A program made the position numbers and the translations under genes. From positions 223,952 through 287,951 of the forward strand of contig NZ_DF158899.1 in the NCBI RefSeq assembly GCF_000307265.1: a stretch of DNA of 64,000 nt, in the 5' to 3' direction. Of the stretch, positions 25,672 through 35,228 are shown piece by piece. The DNA comes from Oscillibacter ruminantium GH1. Lineage in GTDB: Bacteria > Bacillota > Clostridia > Oscillospirales > Oscillospiraceae. Under the pieces are notes generated by a model. The model saw only the letters and a program-made list of their open reading frames with translations. It was not told the origin of the DNA and made no database searches. The first letter of the stretch is position 1; every line of letters begins with the position of its first letter.

Positions 25672-26141
25672 CCATCCTGTGCGTGGGAAAACTAAAGGAG
25701 CGGTTTTATGCGGACGCCGTGGCGGAATACGTGAAGCGGCTGTCCCGGTTTTGCAAGCTGGAGATTCAGGAGCTGCCGGAGGCGCGTCTGAGCGAATCCC
25801 CTTCCCCCGCCGAGATTGAGCAGGCCCTTTCGGAAGAGGCCGCGCGGGTGGAAAGCAAGCTGCCGAAATCCGGAGCGGTGATCGCGCTGTGCATTGAGGG
25901 ACAGGAGCTGAGTTCCCCCGCTTTGGCAGAGACGCTGAACGGCTTTGCCGTTTCTGGTGCGTCCCAGTTGACGTTTCTGATCGGCGGCAGCGTGGGTCTG
26001 CACCCCTCGCTGAAGGCCAAGGCCGATTTAAAGCTCTCCATGTCGCCCATGACGTTTCCCCACCATCTGGCGCGGGTAATGCTGTTGGAGCAAATCTACC
26101 GGGCCTATCAGATTCAGGCAGGAAGCCGATATCACAAATGA
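25659..26141 (+). CDS. rlmH: 23S rRNA (pseudouridine1915-N3)-methyltransferase
   Basis: 160 residues. MQKVTILCVGKLKERFYADA opens it; LTFLIGGSVGLHPSL is the knotted SPOUT S-adenosylmethionine site, and the tail LEQIYRAYQIQAGSRYHK is near invariant. It methylates pseudouridine 1915 in helix 69. The ATG lies inside the walJ end (13-base overlap) with GGAGGT just upstream; the walJ-rlmH order is the usual one. Confidence 0.97.
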   Translation: MQKVTILCVGKLKERFYADAVAEYVKRLSRFCKLEIQELPEARLSESPSPAEIEQALSEEAARVESKLPKSGAVIALCIEGQELSSPALAETLNGFAVSGASQLTFLIGGSVGLHPSLKAKADLKLSMSPMTFPHHLARVMLLEQIYRAYQIQAGSRYHK

Positions 26142-26206
26142 GATTTTGAGCTGTTCGCCCAAAAGATCATACCAGTTTTGCTTATTTGTATGCAAGGAGG
26201 AATTGT

Positions 26207-26512
26207 ATGAAAGACGAAGGCAGTTGGGGATTTCGGCAAGGCGATCTGCCGGAACACTGGCCCACCGGTCCGGACGGCCAGCCGGAACAGGCCGCGCTGC
26301 TGATCGCGGCGCAGTCAGAGCTTGGCGGCGGGGCGGACGTGCTGTTGTCCATGCTGAGCAGCTGCGAGATCCCCGCGTTCAAGTCCGGCTCTCTGGGCAA
26401 GGTCATTTTCGGATTTGCCGGGCGGGGCGTGGATATTTACGTACCCCAGTCCAAGCTGGAGGACGCCAAAGAAATTTTGGACCATCCCGCCCCATCGGGC
26501 GGCGAAGAATAA
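26207..26512 (+). CDS. DUF2007-type small protein
   Basis: 101 residues. SSCEIPAFKSGSLGKVIFGF then GRGVDIYVPQSKLEDAKEIL is the short ferredoxin-like DUF2007 fold, sometimes called a putative signal-transducing protein. A strong AAGGAGG precedes the ATG. It is 13 bases upstream of the sugar-phosphate mutase and probably co-transcribed with it. The role is unknown. Confidence 0.8.
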   Translation: MKDEGSWGFRQGDLPEHWPTGPDGQPEQAALLIAAQSELGGGADVLLSMLSSCEIPAFKSGSLGKVIFGFAGRGVDIYVPQSKLEDAKEILDHPAPSGGEE

Positions 26513-26525
26513 AGGAGGGAATCCT

Positions 26526-28253
26526 ATGGATTTCATGCAGGAATACGAAAAATGGCTCAAAAGTTCCGCACTGTCGCAGGCGGAAAAAAATGAGCTGTCC
26601 GCGCTGAGAAACGATCCCAAGGAAATCGAGGCCCGGTTTTATGGCCCGCTGGAGTTCGGCACCGCCGGACTGCGGGGTACCATGGCCGTGGGTCTGCACA
26701 ATATGAACATCCATGTGATCCGCCACGCCACGCAGGCTTTTGCCGAGGTGATTCTGGCGGAGGGCGGCGACGCGGCGGCGCGGGGCGTGGCCATCTGCAT
26801 GGACTGCCGCAACCACTCTCTGGAATTTGCCCGGGAGGCTGCCTGCGTGTGCGTTTCCAACGGAGTGTCCGTGCGGATTTTTGAGTCTCTGCGCCCCACG
26901 CCGGAGCTTTCCTTTTCCGTGCGGGAATACGGCTGCATCGCGGGCATTAACGTCACCGCCAGCCACAATCCCAAGGAGTACAACGGTTATAAAGTCTACT
27001 GGGAGGACGGCGCACAGCTGCCGCCCCATCATGCGGAGGCCATTGCCAAAAAGATGACGGAGATCGACATTTTCTCCGGCGTAAAGACCATGAAGTGGGA
27101 AGACGCGCTGGCATCCGGCCGCGTCACCGTGCTGGGTGACGAGACTGACCGGAAGTTTATGGCGCAGGTCGCCGCCATGATTAACGACAAAGAGAGCGTC
27201 GCCAAGGTGGCGGACACCTTTAAGCTGGTATACACCCCCTTCCACGGCTGCGGGTATAAGCTAGTGCCGGAGGCGCTTCGGACGCTGGGCGTGAAGCACA
27301 TCCTCTGCGAGCCGAAGCAGATGAAGATTGACGGCAATTTCCCCACCGTGGTTTCCCCCAACCCGGAAAACCCGGAGGGATTCTATCTGGCCATCGACCT
27401 TGCGAAGCAGAACGATGTGGACTTCATCGTGGGCACCGATCCGGACAGCGACCGGGTAGGCATCATGGTGCGGGACAAGAGCGGCGAATTCCGCCCCGTG
27501 ACCGGCAACCAGACCGGCGTGCTGCTGCTGGACTATTTGATTGGAGCCATGAAGCGAGCCGGAAAGCTCCCGGAGCATCCTGTGGCGCTGAAAACCATCG
27601 TCACCACGGAGATGGCCCGCAAGGTTGCGGAGATGAACGGCGTGGAATGCTTTGACACCTTCACCGGCTTCAAGTTCATGGCGGAGAAGAAAAACGCACT
27701 GGAATCCGCCGGCGAGGGAAAGGTCATCTTCTCCTATGAGGAGTCTTACGGCTATATGCTGGGCGATTATGTCCGGGATAAGGACGCGGTCACCGCCTCC
27801 ATGCTGCTCACGGAGATGGCCGCGTGGTACGCCTCTCAGGGAATGACGCTGTTTGACGCGCTGGAAAAGCTGTATGAGAAATACGGTCAGTACGCCGAGA
27901 AGACCTATAATCTGGTGATGCCGGGTTTGGATGGTCTGAAGGACATGGCCGCTCTGATGAAATCCCTGCGGGAAAACCCGCCCGCTTCCATTGCCGACGT
28001 GCAGGTAACCGTCCGCAAGGACTATGCCGACGGCACAGTGACCGACTGCGTCAGCGGTACAAAGAGCACGATGGAACTGTCCGGGTCCAACGTACTGCGC
28101 TTTGAGCTGGCGGACGGCACTACCATCCTGGTTCGCCCGTCCGGTACGGAACCGAAGATCAAGGTCTATATTCTGACCCTCGGCGCCGACAAGGACATCT
28201 GCGCCAAGAATCTGGAAAAATACGGCGCTTGGGCAGCGGCACTGCAAAAATGA
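26526..28253 (+). CDS. Phosphoglucomutase/phosphomannomutase
   Basis: 575 residues, the size of the PgcA group. FGTAGLRGTM near the N-terminus, phosphoserine loop TASHNPKEYNGYK, metal site DPDSDRVG, sugar-binding TFTGFKF and EESYG, and phosphate-binding RPSGTEPKIKVY are all intact. It interconverts hexose-1- and -6-phosphates for glycogen, wall or glycolipid precursors. The ATG at 26526 follows GGAGGG. Confidence 0.95.
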   Translation: MDFMQEYEKWLKSSALSQAEKNELSALRNDPKEIEARFYGPLEFGTAGLRGTMAVGLHNMNIHVIRHATQAFAEVILAEGGDAAARGVAICMDCRNHSLEFAREAACVCVSNGVSVRIFESLRPTPELSFSVREYGCIAGINVTASHNPKEYNGYKVYWEDGAQLPPHHAEAIAKKMTEIDIFSGVKTMKWEDALASGRVTVLGDETDRKFMAQVAAMINDKESVAKVADTFKLVYTPFHGCGYKLVPEALRTLGVKHILCEPKQMKIDGNFPTVVSPNPENPEGFYLAIDLAKQNDVDFIVGTDPDSDRVGIMVRDKSGEFRPVTGNQTGVLLLDYLIGAMKRAGKLPEHPVALKTIVTTEMARKVAEMNGVECFDTFTGFKFMAEKKNALESAGEGKVIFSYEESYGYMLGDYVRDKDAVTASMLLTEMAAWYASQGMTLFDALEKLYEKYGQYAEKTYNLVMPGLDGLKDMAALMKSLRENPPASIADVQVTVRKDYADGTVTDCVSGTKSTMELSGSNVLRFELADGTTILVRPSGTEPKIKVYILTLGADKDICAKNLEKYGAWAAALQK

Positions 28254-28588
28254 GTGCATCTGCGGAAAAAGGTGCCGTGGCTCTGCGGCTGTATGCCTCC
28301 GCCTGCCCGCGGAACGATTTCTATCTGGAGCGGGTGGAAACCATCAGCCGAGAAATCGGCCTTTGCTGCACGACGGAAAAGGAGATGGATGAGGACGCTA
28401 TCACGGCTCAGGGCTTTGAGAGCGTCTGCCAGCCCTCCTACTGTCCCGGCTGCCGGGCAAACCACGCGGCGCTGGCCGACGCGGATTCCCGCTATCTGCC
28501 GGTCTTGACGGCAAACGGAACGCCGCTGTTTTGGAACGTTCCTCCATCAGACGAGGAGCTGCGGTCCGCTTTATCGAAGTATCTATAA
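28250..28588 (+). CDS. Cys-rich hypothetical protein
   Basis: 112 residues, overlapping the mutase stop by ATGA. LYASACPRNDFYLERVET, LCCTTEKEM and QPSYCPGCRANH give five or more Cys, including CPGC. It might be a small thioredoxin-like or metal-binding protein, but I do not recognise it. A strong terminator follows, so it is the last gene of this operon. Confidence 0.6.
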   Translation: MSASAEKGAVALRLYASACPRNDFYLERVETISREIGLCCTTEKEMDEDAITAQGFESVCQPSYCPGCRANHAALADADSRYLPVLTANGTPLFWNVPPSDEELRSALSKYL

Positions 28589-28629
28589 AAATAGCGCCCG
28601 CTCCCAAATGGGAGCGGGCGCTATTTTTC
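28588..28629. terminator. Bidirectional terminator
   Basis: Near-perfect stem ATAGCGCCCGCTCCC with its complement, flanked by A-run and T-run. It lies between the rightward operon and the leftward rpoD gene. Confidence 0.92.
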
Positions 28630-28661
28630 TCTACGCCGTCAATCAAGCGGCGCAAATTTAA

Positions 28662-30143
28662 TCAATTTAGAAAATCTTTCAGCTTCTTGCTGCGGCTGGG
28701 ATGGCGCAGCTTGCGCAGGGCCTTTGCTTCGATCTGCCGGATACGCTCGCGGGTGACGTTGAACTCCTTGCCCACTTCCTCCAGCGTCCGGGCGCGGCCA
28801 TCCTCAATGCCAAAGCGCAGCTTTAAAACCTGCTCTTCTCTGGGGGTCAAGGTAGACAGAACATCCATCAGCTGCTCCCGCAGGAGCTTATAGGACGCGG
28901 CCTCGGAAGGCTCCGACGCGCCCTCGTCGGGGATAAAGTCGCCCAGATGGCTGTCTTCCTCTTCACCGATTGGCGTTTCCAGAGACACCGGCTCCTGCGC
29001 AATTTTCAAAATCTCACGAATGCGCTCAACAGCCCGCTTCTTTTCGTCGTCCCGTACTTTTTCCCATGCGGCCACACCGCCGTTCATCTCAATGGCAATC
29101 TCCTGAGGGCTGGGATCGTGGCCCAGCTCCTGCAAAAGCTGGCGGCTGACGCGAATCACCTTGTTAATTGTCTCCACCATGTGTACAGGAATCCGGATTG
29201 TCCGAGCCTGATCCGCGATGGCGCGGGTAATGGCCTGACGAATCCACCACGTCGCGTAAGTGGAAAACTTATAGCCCTTCGTATAGTCGAACTTTTCCAC
29301 TGCCTTGATGAGGCCCAGATTGCCCTCCTGAATCAAATCCAAAAACAGCATTCCGCGGCCCACATACCGCTTGGCAATGGACACCACCAGACGCAGGTTG
29401 GCCTCCGCCAGCTTCTGCTTGGCAGTCTCCCCGCTGTACAGCGCCTTTTTAATCTCCTCTTCTTCCTCCGCCGTGATGGTGACAGGCTCACCGTCCTCGC
29501 GCTGGCGGGCCAGTTCCTTCGTCTTCTGCTCTGCCTCCATGCCGGCAGCCATCCGCTGCGCCAGACTCACCTCTTCATCAGGAGAGAGCAGGGGTACTTT
29601 GCCGATCTCTTTCAAATACATCCGCACGGGATCGTCAATAGCAAAGTTCCCCACCAGAGAATTGGGGTCCACCAGCTCCTCTTCCTCTACGTCGGCGATC
29701 TCCTCCGCCGCCGGGCCGTCGTCGGGCAGTTCGGGAAGAATGTCCTCGTCGGTGCTGATATCAATGTTCAGTGCTTCCAGAGAATCATAGAGCTGATCCA
29801 TCTGGTCGCCTTCCAGATTCAGGTTATCCAAAGACTCCGCCAGTTCGCCGGAATCCAGCTTGCCCTTTTTCTGCGCCTTGTACAGCAGCTCCCGCAGCTT
29901 CTCATTGTTGGTGAGCCATGCGGCGGCGGGCAGTGCCGCCACCTGCTTGTCATCCAGACGGAGGATCCCGGCCTTCTTCGCTTCCTCGTCAGTCATGACG
30001 GCAGCAGACTCCTCAACGCCCTTTTCACTTTTCTTTCCCGGCTTTCCCGTTTTTTCCGCCTCAGCCGCCATCTGGGCGGCGAGGAGGACGTTGGCTTGCT
30101 GCTCCAGCAATTCCTCCCGAGTCAGTTCTTTCTTCTTAGCCAT
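28662..30143 (-). CDS. rpoD: RNA polymerase primary sigma factor
   Basis: 493 residues, longer than the ~370 of Bacillus SigA because of an acidic N-terminal extension (residues about 30-165). Region 1.2 [17 protein letters not shown], region 2 with [20 protein letters not shown], region 3 HMVETINKV, and region 4 [20 protein letters not shown] through [19 protein letters not shown] are complete. It directs housekeeping transcription. It overlaps dnaG by eight bases, the classic dnaG-rpoD pair. Confidence 0.97.
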   Translation of the reverse strand: MAKKKELTREELLEQQANVLLAAQMAAEAEKTGKPGKKSEKGVEESAAVMTDEEAKKAGILRLDDKQVAALPAAAWLTNNEKLRELLYKAQKKGKLDSGELAESLDNLNLEGDQMDQLYDSLEALNIDISTDEDILPELPDDGPAAEEIADVEEEELVDPNSLVGNFAIDDPVRMYLKEIGKVPLLSPDEEVSLAQRMAAGMEAEQKTKELARQREDGEPVTITAEEEEEIKKALYSGETAKQKLAEANLRLVVSIAKRYVGRGMLFLDLIQEGNLGLIKAVEKFDYTKGYKFSTYATWWIRQAITRAIADQARTIRIPVHMVETINKVIRVSRQLLQELGHDPSPQEIAIEMNGGVAAWEKVRDDEKKRAVERIREILKIAQEPVSLETPIGEEEDSHLGDFIPDEGASEPSEAASYKLLREQLMDVLSTLTPREEQVLKLRFGIEDGRARTLEEVGKEFNVTRERIRQIEAKALRKLRHPSRSKKLKDFLN

Positions 30144-31929
30144 GTTGCTTTCCTCCGTTGCTTTTTTTCTGATCTTTGAACTTTTCCGTAACTGCCAGCA
30201 GCGGGTCCACCAGTCCCGCCCCGGCCCGTTTCTCCGCCTCTCCGCGGATGACCGTTATGTAATCTGTCAGTGCCTGCCGCCCGTTGGCGACGGATTCCGG
30301 CTTCTGGCAGAGATTCGTCATGTGGCTCATCTCTTCCCCGCTCAACTCCCCCGCAAGGGAAGTAAGGCGGGGTGCGCTCCCCTGCTCCTTCTGTTGCCAC
30401 AAGAGGGAAAAAACCTTTCCCAGCAACGGAGAGGAGAATTCGTCCTCCCGCAGCGGCAGCTCCGCCGGGAACAAACTGTCGTCCAGCAGAAGCAGCCGCA
30501 AAACGCCTTCCTCCGCCATGGCCGAACGTACATTGGTATAATGCATGGCCCGCACCTTGGGCTGAAGCTCCATCGTAGGATTCAGCTCCCGGCGCTCCCG
30601 CGCCCGTTTCTCCTTGCTCAGACGGCGCTTAAACGCTCTTTGAACCTCCAACCGCATGGCCTCCGGCGTCAGCTTTGCCGCTTCCGCCGCCCGGACCGTG
30701 TAGATATCCCGCTCTACGGGGCTCTCCAGCCCCGCCAGAAGTGCGCTGACCTCCTCGGCGTAGCCCAGCCGCTGCTGGTCGTCCGTCAGGTCATACTTCC
30801 CCGCCGTCTGGGCCAAGCGGAATTCAATCCCGTTTTCGCTGCCGGAGAGAAGCCGCTCAAAAGCCCCGGACCCGAAGTTTTTGATGAAATCATCCGCGTC
30901 CTGCTTGGCCATGGTTCCGTCGTCCATCCTTCTGTTGGGCAGTTGAAGGACTCGAACGGCAAACTCTGAATTGTTCAGAATCTGCAAAGCTCGCTCCGTC
31001 GCGATCTTTCCGGCGTTGTCGTTGTCGTAGCACAGCACCAATTCCTTGGTGTACCGGCTCAAAAGCCGGGTCTGCTCCTGCGTCAGCGCCGTACCCATGG
31101 AGGCCACCGCATTGTCAAACCCCGCCTGATGAAGCGTCACCACGTCGATGTTGCCCTCGCACAAAATGATGTTGGGCCGCTTGGATTTCTTCGCCAGATT
31201 CAGCGCGTACAGTTCCCGGCGCTTGCTGTATACCGGCGTTTCGGAGGAATTCATATACTTTGGCTCCGACTTATCCAGCACCCGTCCGCCAAAGGCCACC
31301 ACGTCTCCCCGCACATCAATCACGGGAAACATGAGACGGTTGCGGAATTTATCATAGATGCCGCCGTTCTTATTCTGGACGGCAAGACCCGCGCTCAACA
31401 GCTCCGCCTTTGTGTACCCCTTGTGGGTCATGGCAGTAATCAGCGCGTCCCACCGGTCCAGTGACGCGCCCAGTCCAAAATTGACCGCCGTGGCCTTTTT
31501 GATCTGCCGCCGGTCCAAGTAGTCCTGCACCGCCCGACCCTCCGGCTGCTGGAGCATCTGATGATAAAACCGGGCCGCGTCCCGATTCAGGTCCAGCAGA
31601 CGCTGGCGTCTGCGCCCCGCCTCCCGGTCGCCCTCCTCCTCCGGGACCTCCATGTTGGCCCGTTTGGCGAGGAACCGCACCGCATCCGGGAAGGAGAGGT
31701 TCTCCTCCTCCATGATAAAGTTAATTACGCCGCCGCCCTTCTTACACCCGAAGCAGTAGTAAATCTGCTTATCGGGAGAGACGGAAAAAGACCCCGTCTT
31801 CTCACTGTGAAACGGGCAAAGGCCAAAGAGATTCGTCCCCCGCCTCGTCAGCTGGACGTAGTTTCCCACCACGTCCACAATATCGCTGCGGGCCGTCAGC
31901 TCGTCCAAAAAGTTCTGCGGAAACGACAA
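30136..31929 (-). CDS. dnaG: DNA primase
   Basis: 597 residues from TTG at 31929 ([20 protein letters not shown]), seven bases after AAGGGGG; an in-frame ATG at 31977 lacks a ribosome site. Zinc finger [15 protein letters not shown] ... [11 protein letters not shown], Toprim core [16 protein letters not shown] and [10 protein letters not shown], and a helical C-terminal DnaB-interaction domain are present. It makes RNA primers at the fork. Confidence 0.95.
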   Translation of the reverse strand: MSFPQNFLDELTARSDIVDVVGNYVQLTRRGTNLFGLCPFHSEKTGSFSVSPDKQIYYCFGCKKGGGVINFIMEEENLSFPDAVRFLAKRANMEVPEEEGDREAGRRRQRLLDLNRDAARFYHQMLQQPEGRAVQDYLDRRQIKKATAVNFGLGASLDRWDALITAMTHKGYTKAELLSAGLAVQNKNGGIYDKFRNRLMFPVIDVRGDVVAFGGRVLDKSEPKYMNSSETPVYSKRRELYALNLAKKSKRPNIILCEGNIDVVTLHQAGFDNAVASMGTALTQEQTRLLSRYTKELVLCYDNDNAGKIATERALQILNNSEFAVRVLQLPNRRMDDGTMAKQDADDFIKNFGSGAFERLLSGSENGIEFRLAQTAGKYDLTDDQQRLGYAEEVSALLAGLESPVERDIYTVRAAEAAKLTPEAMRLEVQRAFKRRLSKEKRARERRELNPTMELQPKVRAMHYTNVRSAMAEEGVLRLLLLDDSLFPAELPLREDEFSSPLLGKVFSLLWQQKEQGSAPRLTSLAGELSGEEMSHMTNLCQKPESVANGRQALTDYITVIRGEAEKRAGAGLVDPLLAVTEKFKDQKKSNGGKQHG

Positions 31930-32072
31930 CGGAACTACCCCCTTCCGGTCAGTCTTGCCAAAATCGCAGTCTGTCATACCGGCGCAATCCGGCTCAGTCT
32001 CTTATTTATACCCCGTGGGGCTTCAATTTCCTCTTTTTTTTGCAAATTTTAAGAAAAGTTTTCTCTCTTGCC

Positions 32073-32101
32073 TTTACAGTTCCCTGTTTCCCCGTTAAAA
32101 T
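32073..32101 (+). promoter_or_regulatory. Possible promoter for the phosphopantetheinyl transferase gene
   Basis: TTTACA (32073-32078), 17 bases, TAAAAT (32096-32101), about 137 bases before the gene at 32238. The rest of the 31930-32237 gap should also hold the dnaG promoter, but I could not pick one. Confidence 0.45.
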
Positions 32102-32237
32102 AGAGTCTTAGAGCAAGATTTAGAAACAGCGGCAGCAATCGAATGAAGGCCGTGCGTTTTGGCGCAAGGATGACCACGCAGCACCGGGATGCTTGGGCCG
32201 CTGAACCGCTGTACGATAGAGAGAAAGAGGTGAAATC

Positions 32238-32837
32238 ATGGCTGTGGAGCTTTGGGCGGCGCTGTTGGATCGCCCGCTGTCTCAGCGGGAGAACGACGCG
32301 CTGCTGTCCATGCTGCCGCCGGAGCGGCGGGAGCGGATTCTCCGCGTCCATGACTCCGTCAAGTGGCGGGAACCGCTGTGCGCCTATGCCATTCTACGTC
32401 AGGCGCTGTGGGAACTGTATCGCTGGAAGGACCTTCCCGAAATCGGGCTGACCGCACAGGGAAAGCCCGGATTTCCAGCCTTCCCCACCGTCCATTTCAA
32501 TCTGAGCCACACCTCCGGCGCGGTGCTGGTGGGCCTTTCCGACGAGCCGGTGGGCGTGGATATTGAAAAAATTCGTCCGGTGTCCGAGCGGGCCATGAAA
32601 CGGCTGGCGGACGTGGCCTCGGAAAAAGCCTTTTTTCAGAGCTGGGTTCGGCGGGAAGCCCGCTTCAAGCGCAGCGGCACGGGTGTGAGCACCATGATGG
32701 AGGGAGAAACTCCCTTGCAATACGGCGAATATTTTTACTACGTGGACACCTTTCAGGGATATGTCGCCGGTGTAGCCACCCGCAGTGAGGAAGGACTGGG
32801 CAAAATCCGCAAATTTTCCCTTGAACAGATGGTATAA
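32238..32837 (+). CDS. 4'-phosphopantetheinyl transferase, Sfp type
   Basis: 199 residues. HFNLSHTSGAVLVGLS, GVDIEKIRP (metal-binding Asp-x-Glu) and FFQSWVRREARFKRSG (W-x3-E-x3-K) are the three Sfp signatures. It moves phosphopantetheine from CoA to carrier proteins. It stands alone, so it may serve the fatty-acid carrier protein or a distant pathway. GAGGTG precedes the ATG. Confidence 0.92.
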   Translation: MAVELWAALLDRPLSQRENDALLSMLPPERRERILRVHDSVKWREPLCAYAILRQALWELYRWKDLPEIGLTAQGKPGFPAFPTVHFNLSHTSGAVLVGLSDEPVGVDIEKIRPVSERAMKRLADVASEKAFFQSWVRREARFKRSGTGVSTMMEGETPLQYGEYFYYVDTFQGYVAGVATRSEEGLGKIRKFSLEQMV

Positions 32838-32868
32838 GCCTGCCGTGCGGCAGGCTTATCCTTTTTTA
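32835..32868 (+). terminator. Terminator after the Sfp-type gene
   Basis: AAGCCTGCC / GGCAGGCTT with a four-base loop, then a T-rich run. It touches the end of the convergent ProX-like gene. Confidence 0.85.
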
Positions 32869-33408
32869 CGCCAAATCCACCACCGTCACATCGTGTCCGG
32901 TGTGGGGCAAGAACTTTTCCAAAATATCCTTTGTTTTCAGCTTTAAGCTGCTGGTGCAGATGCAGGGATGGCAGCTGAGATATTCTGCCTCATAGACCTC
33001 CCGCTCCATCAAAAGGCGGACGGCGTGCTTCTTGTCGTTCATCAATCCCAGAATGGTGGCAGATCCGGGGGTGCAGTGCAGCAGCTCCCAGAGCTGTTCC
33101 TCCGGTGCAAAGGAAAGCCGCGCAGAGCCGATCTGGGCGCTGAGATCCTTGGTGTGAAAGGGCTTATCCGGGCCCATGGCCAGCAAATAAAACTGGGTCT
33201 TCTGCCGGTTGCACAAAAAGAGGTTTTTGCAGATAGGCACTCCCAAAACCGCGCTCACCTCCGCGCATTTTTCCATGGTATCGGCGCTTTCGCTGGAAAC
33301 ACGGTCATACGCAATCCCCAGTTCTTCCAGCAGGTCAAAGGCGGCGGCCTCCTGCGGCAGCAGCACGCCCTCTGGGCGGGTATTGTGGCTTAACGGCGTG
33401 ATTGTCAT
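32866..33408 (-). CDS. ProX-type prolyl-tRNA deacylase (YbaK family)
   Basis: 180 residues. KNLFLCNRQKTQFYLLAM, LSAQIGSARLSFA and GSATILGLMNDK with the tail LEKFLPHTGHDVTVVDL match the free-standing ProX/PrdX editing proteins, which remove alanine mischarged on tRNA-Pro. It is cytosolic. The convergent Sfp-type gene ends close by, and murC lies downstream. Confidence 0.88.
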   Translation of the reverse strand: MTITPLSHNTRPEGVLLPQEAAAFDLLEELGIAYDRVSSESADTMEKCAEVSAVLGVPICKNLFLCNRQKTQFYLLAMGPDKPFHTKDLSAQIGSARLSFAPEEQLWELLHCTPGSATILGLMNDKKHAVRLLMEREVYEAEYLSCHPCICTSSLKLKTKDILEKFLPHTGHDVTVVDLA

Positions 33409-33439
33409 GTTCTTTCTATCCTCTCTCTGACTGCGGCAG

Positions 33440-33464
33440 CCCCGCGCCGCAGTGCGGCGCGGGG
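33440..33464. other. Strong GC hairpin upstream of the ProX-like gene
   Basis: CCCCGCGCCGC pairs with GCGGCGCGGGG around a three-base loop. It lies between the murC stop and the start of the next leftward gene. There is no T-run on either side, so it may be an mRNA stabiliser or an attenuator rather than a terminator. Confidence 0.5.
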
Positions 33465-33530
33465 AGCGCGGTGTTCTTATTTAGATTGTGCTTTCTGTCC
33501 GCGTTTGCCGCGGCTGAGAGCAATCGCCGC

Positions 33531-34910
33531 TTATTCCGCCAGCAGCTTTTCTCCGGCCCGGTAGATATCTCCCGCACCCACGGTCAAAATGAGGTCCCCG
33601 GGCTGGGCAATAGAGCGGAGCTGCTCCGTCACCTGCTCCAGTGTGGAGCAGTATACCGAGCCGGGAATTTGTTTGCACAGGTCGTTGGAGCTGATACCGA
33701 TGGTATTCGTCTCCCGCGCGGCGTAAATCTCCGCCAGAATCGCCACGTCCGCCAGCTTCAGCTCCTCAGTAAAGCGTTCAAACAGCTTGGCGGTCCGGGA
33801 ATAGGTATGAGGCTGGAACGCCAATACCACCCGGTGATACGGCAGTTCCTTCGCCATAGTCAGCAAGGCGTGCAGCTCGTCGGGATGGTGGGCATAATCG
33901 TCATAGACATCTGCGCCGTGAAACGTTCCCTTCCGCTCGAACCGCCGTCCCGCACCGGTGAAATCAGCCAAGCCCTGCTCCACGGCGGAGCCGGGAAGCC
34001 CCAGCACATAGGCAGAAGACGCGGCGGCCAGAGCGTTGAGAACGTTATGTCTGCCGTGGAGCGGCAGCGTCACATGGGCATAGGGCTTGCCGTATATCGT
34101 CACGTCAAAGACCTGCTTGCCGTCCTCCTCCCGGAGATTTTCCGCGGTGCAGTGGGCCGCGTGATCGAGAGCAAAGGTGAACACGGGACGGCCCAGATTC
34201 TTCAGCGCCGCCATGGCCCCGGCGTTGTCCGCGTTGGCCACCACTCGCCCGCCGTCCGGCACCAGCTGCGCAAACCGGCGGAAAGAGTGCTCAATATCCT
34301 CCAGATCCTTGAAAAAATCCAAATGGTCGGCCTCCACGTTCAGAATCACCGCCACCGTGGGATAAAACGACAGGAAGGAATTGCAGTATTCACAAGATTC
34401 CAGGATGATGGTATCGCCCTTTCCCACCCGATAGCCGGAGTGGAGCATGGGCAGTGTACCGCCGATCATAACCGTGGGGTCCGCCTCCGCCGCCATGAAG
34501 ATGTGGGTGCACATGGAGGTAGTGGTGGTCTTTCCGTGGGTACCGGAGACGCAAAGGGCGTTGGGATAGCGGCGCATGATGGCTCCCAATGCCTGCGCCC
34601 GCTCATAGACCGGAATCCCCCGAGTCACCGCGCCGGAAATCTCCGGGTTGTTGTCATGGACGGCGGCGGTACGGATCACGAAATCGCAATCCCCCAGATT
34701 TTCCGCGCTATGCCCAATATCCACATGGATTCCCAAGGACTTCAAATGCTTCACCGCATCGCTCTCATGGATATCGGACCCATGGACCACAAGGCCCATT
34801 CCTTGCAGGACTTCGGCCAGCGGGCACATGGACACGCCGCCGATTCCCACCAGATGGACCCGCTTGCCGGAAACCATGTAAGCGCTGATCGGCTTTAGAT
34901 TATTCATCAT
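33531..34910 (-). CDS. murC: UDP-N-acetylmuramate-L-alanine ligase
   Basis: 459 residues from the first of two adjacent ATG codons, ten bases after AAGGAG. VHLVGIGGVSMCPLAEVL (nucleotide sugar loop), SGTHGKTTTTSM (ATP P-loop), LNVEADHLDFF, and DDYAHHPDEL are the Mur ligase signatures, with the Mur C-terminal motif. It adds L-alanine to UDP-MurNAc in the cytoplasm. Confidence 0.96.
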   Translation of the reverse strand: MMNNLKPISAYMVSGKRVHLVGIGGVSMCPLAEVLQGMGLVVHGSDIHESDAVKHLKSLGIHVDIGHSAENLGDCDFVIRTAAVHDNNPEISGAVTRGIPVYERAQALGAIMRRYPNALCVSGTHGKTTTTSMCTHIFMAAEADPTVMIGGTLPMLHSGYRVGKGDTIILESCEYCNSFLSFYPTVAVILNVEADHLDFFKDLEDIEHSFRRFAQLVPDGGRVVANADNAGAMAALKNLGRPVFTFALDHAAHCTAENLREEDGKQVFDVTIYGKPYAHVTLPLHGRHNVLNALAAASSAYVLGLPGSAVEQGLADFTGAGRRFERKGTFHGADVYDDYAHHPDELHALLTMAKELPYHRVVLAFQPHTYSRTAKLFERFTEELKLADVAILAEIYAARETNTIGISSNDLCKQIPGSVYCSTLEQVTEQLRSIAQPGDLILTVGAGDIYRAGEKLLAE

Positions 34911-35228
34911 AAATGGTTCGCTCCTTCTCTTGCAATGGCTTGCAAATGGGACAATGTTTATTGTATTATAATCTGTATCGTGGTTTTTTATAGCCTGCGC
35001 AGTGCGCAATCCGCCAAAATAATCCTTTGAACCTCCCGCAAAGCGCTGATGATTCATCCAAAATCTTGAAGCGGTACAAGCGGCGCTCCCCGTTTTCGCA
35101 TCTGCGGGATTGAAAGACTTTCTCAAAGAGCATATTATACTATGAGATATTAAAAAATGCAACTGAAAAGGCCGCTGGCCGCCTCTTTTGCGGCGGCGCG
35201 GACCTGTTCTCAAGAAAAAGGAAGTCAG
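34911..35228. other. Intergenic region between murC and the CCA-adding enzyme
   Basis: 318 bases between divergent genes. It has an AT-rich patch with TATAAT-like strings near 34963-34972, but no well-spaced -35 partner on either strand. Reading frames over it are extensions of flanking genes. I see no RNA or small gene here. Confidence 0.5.
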
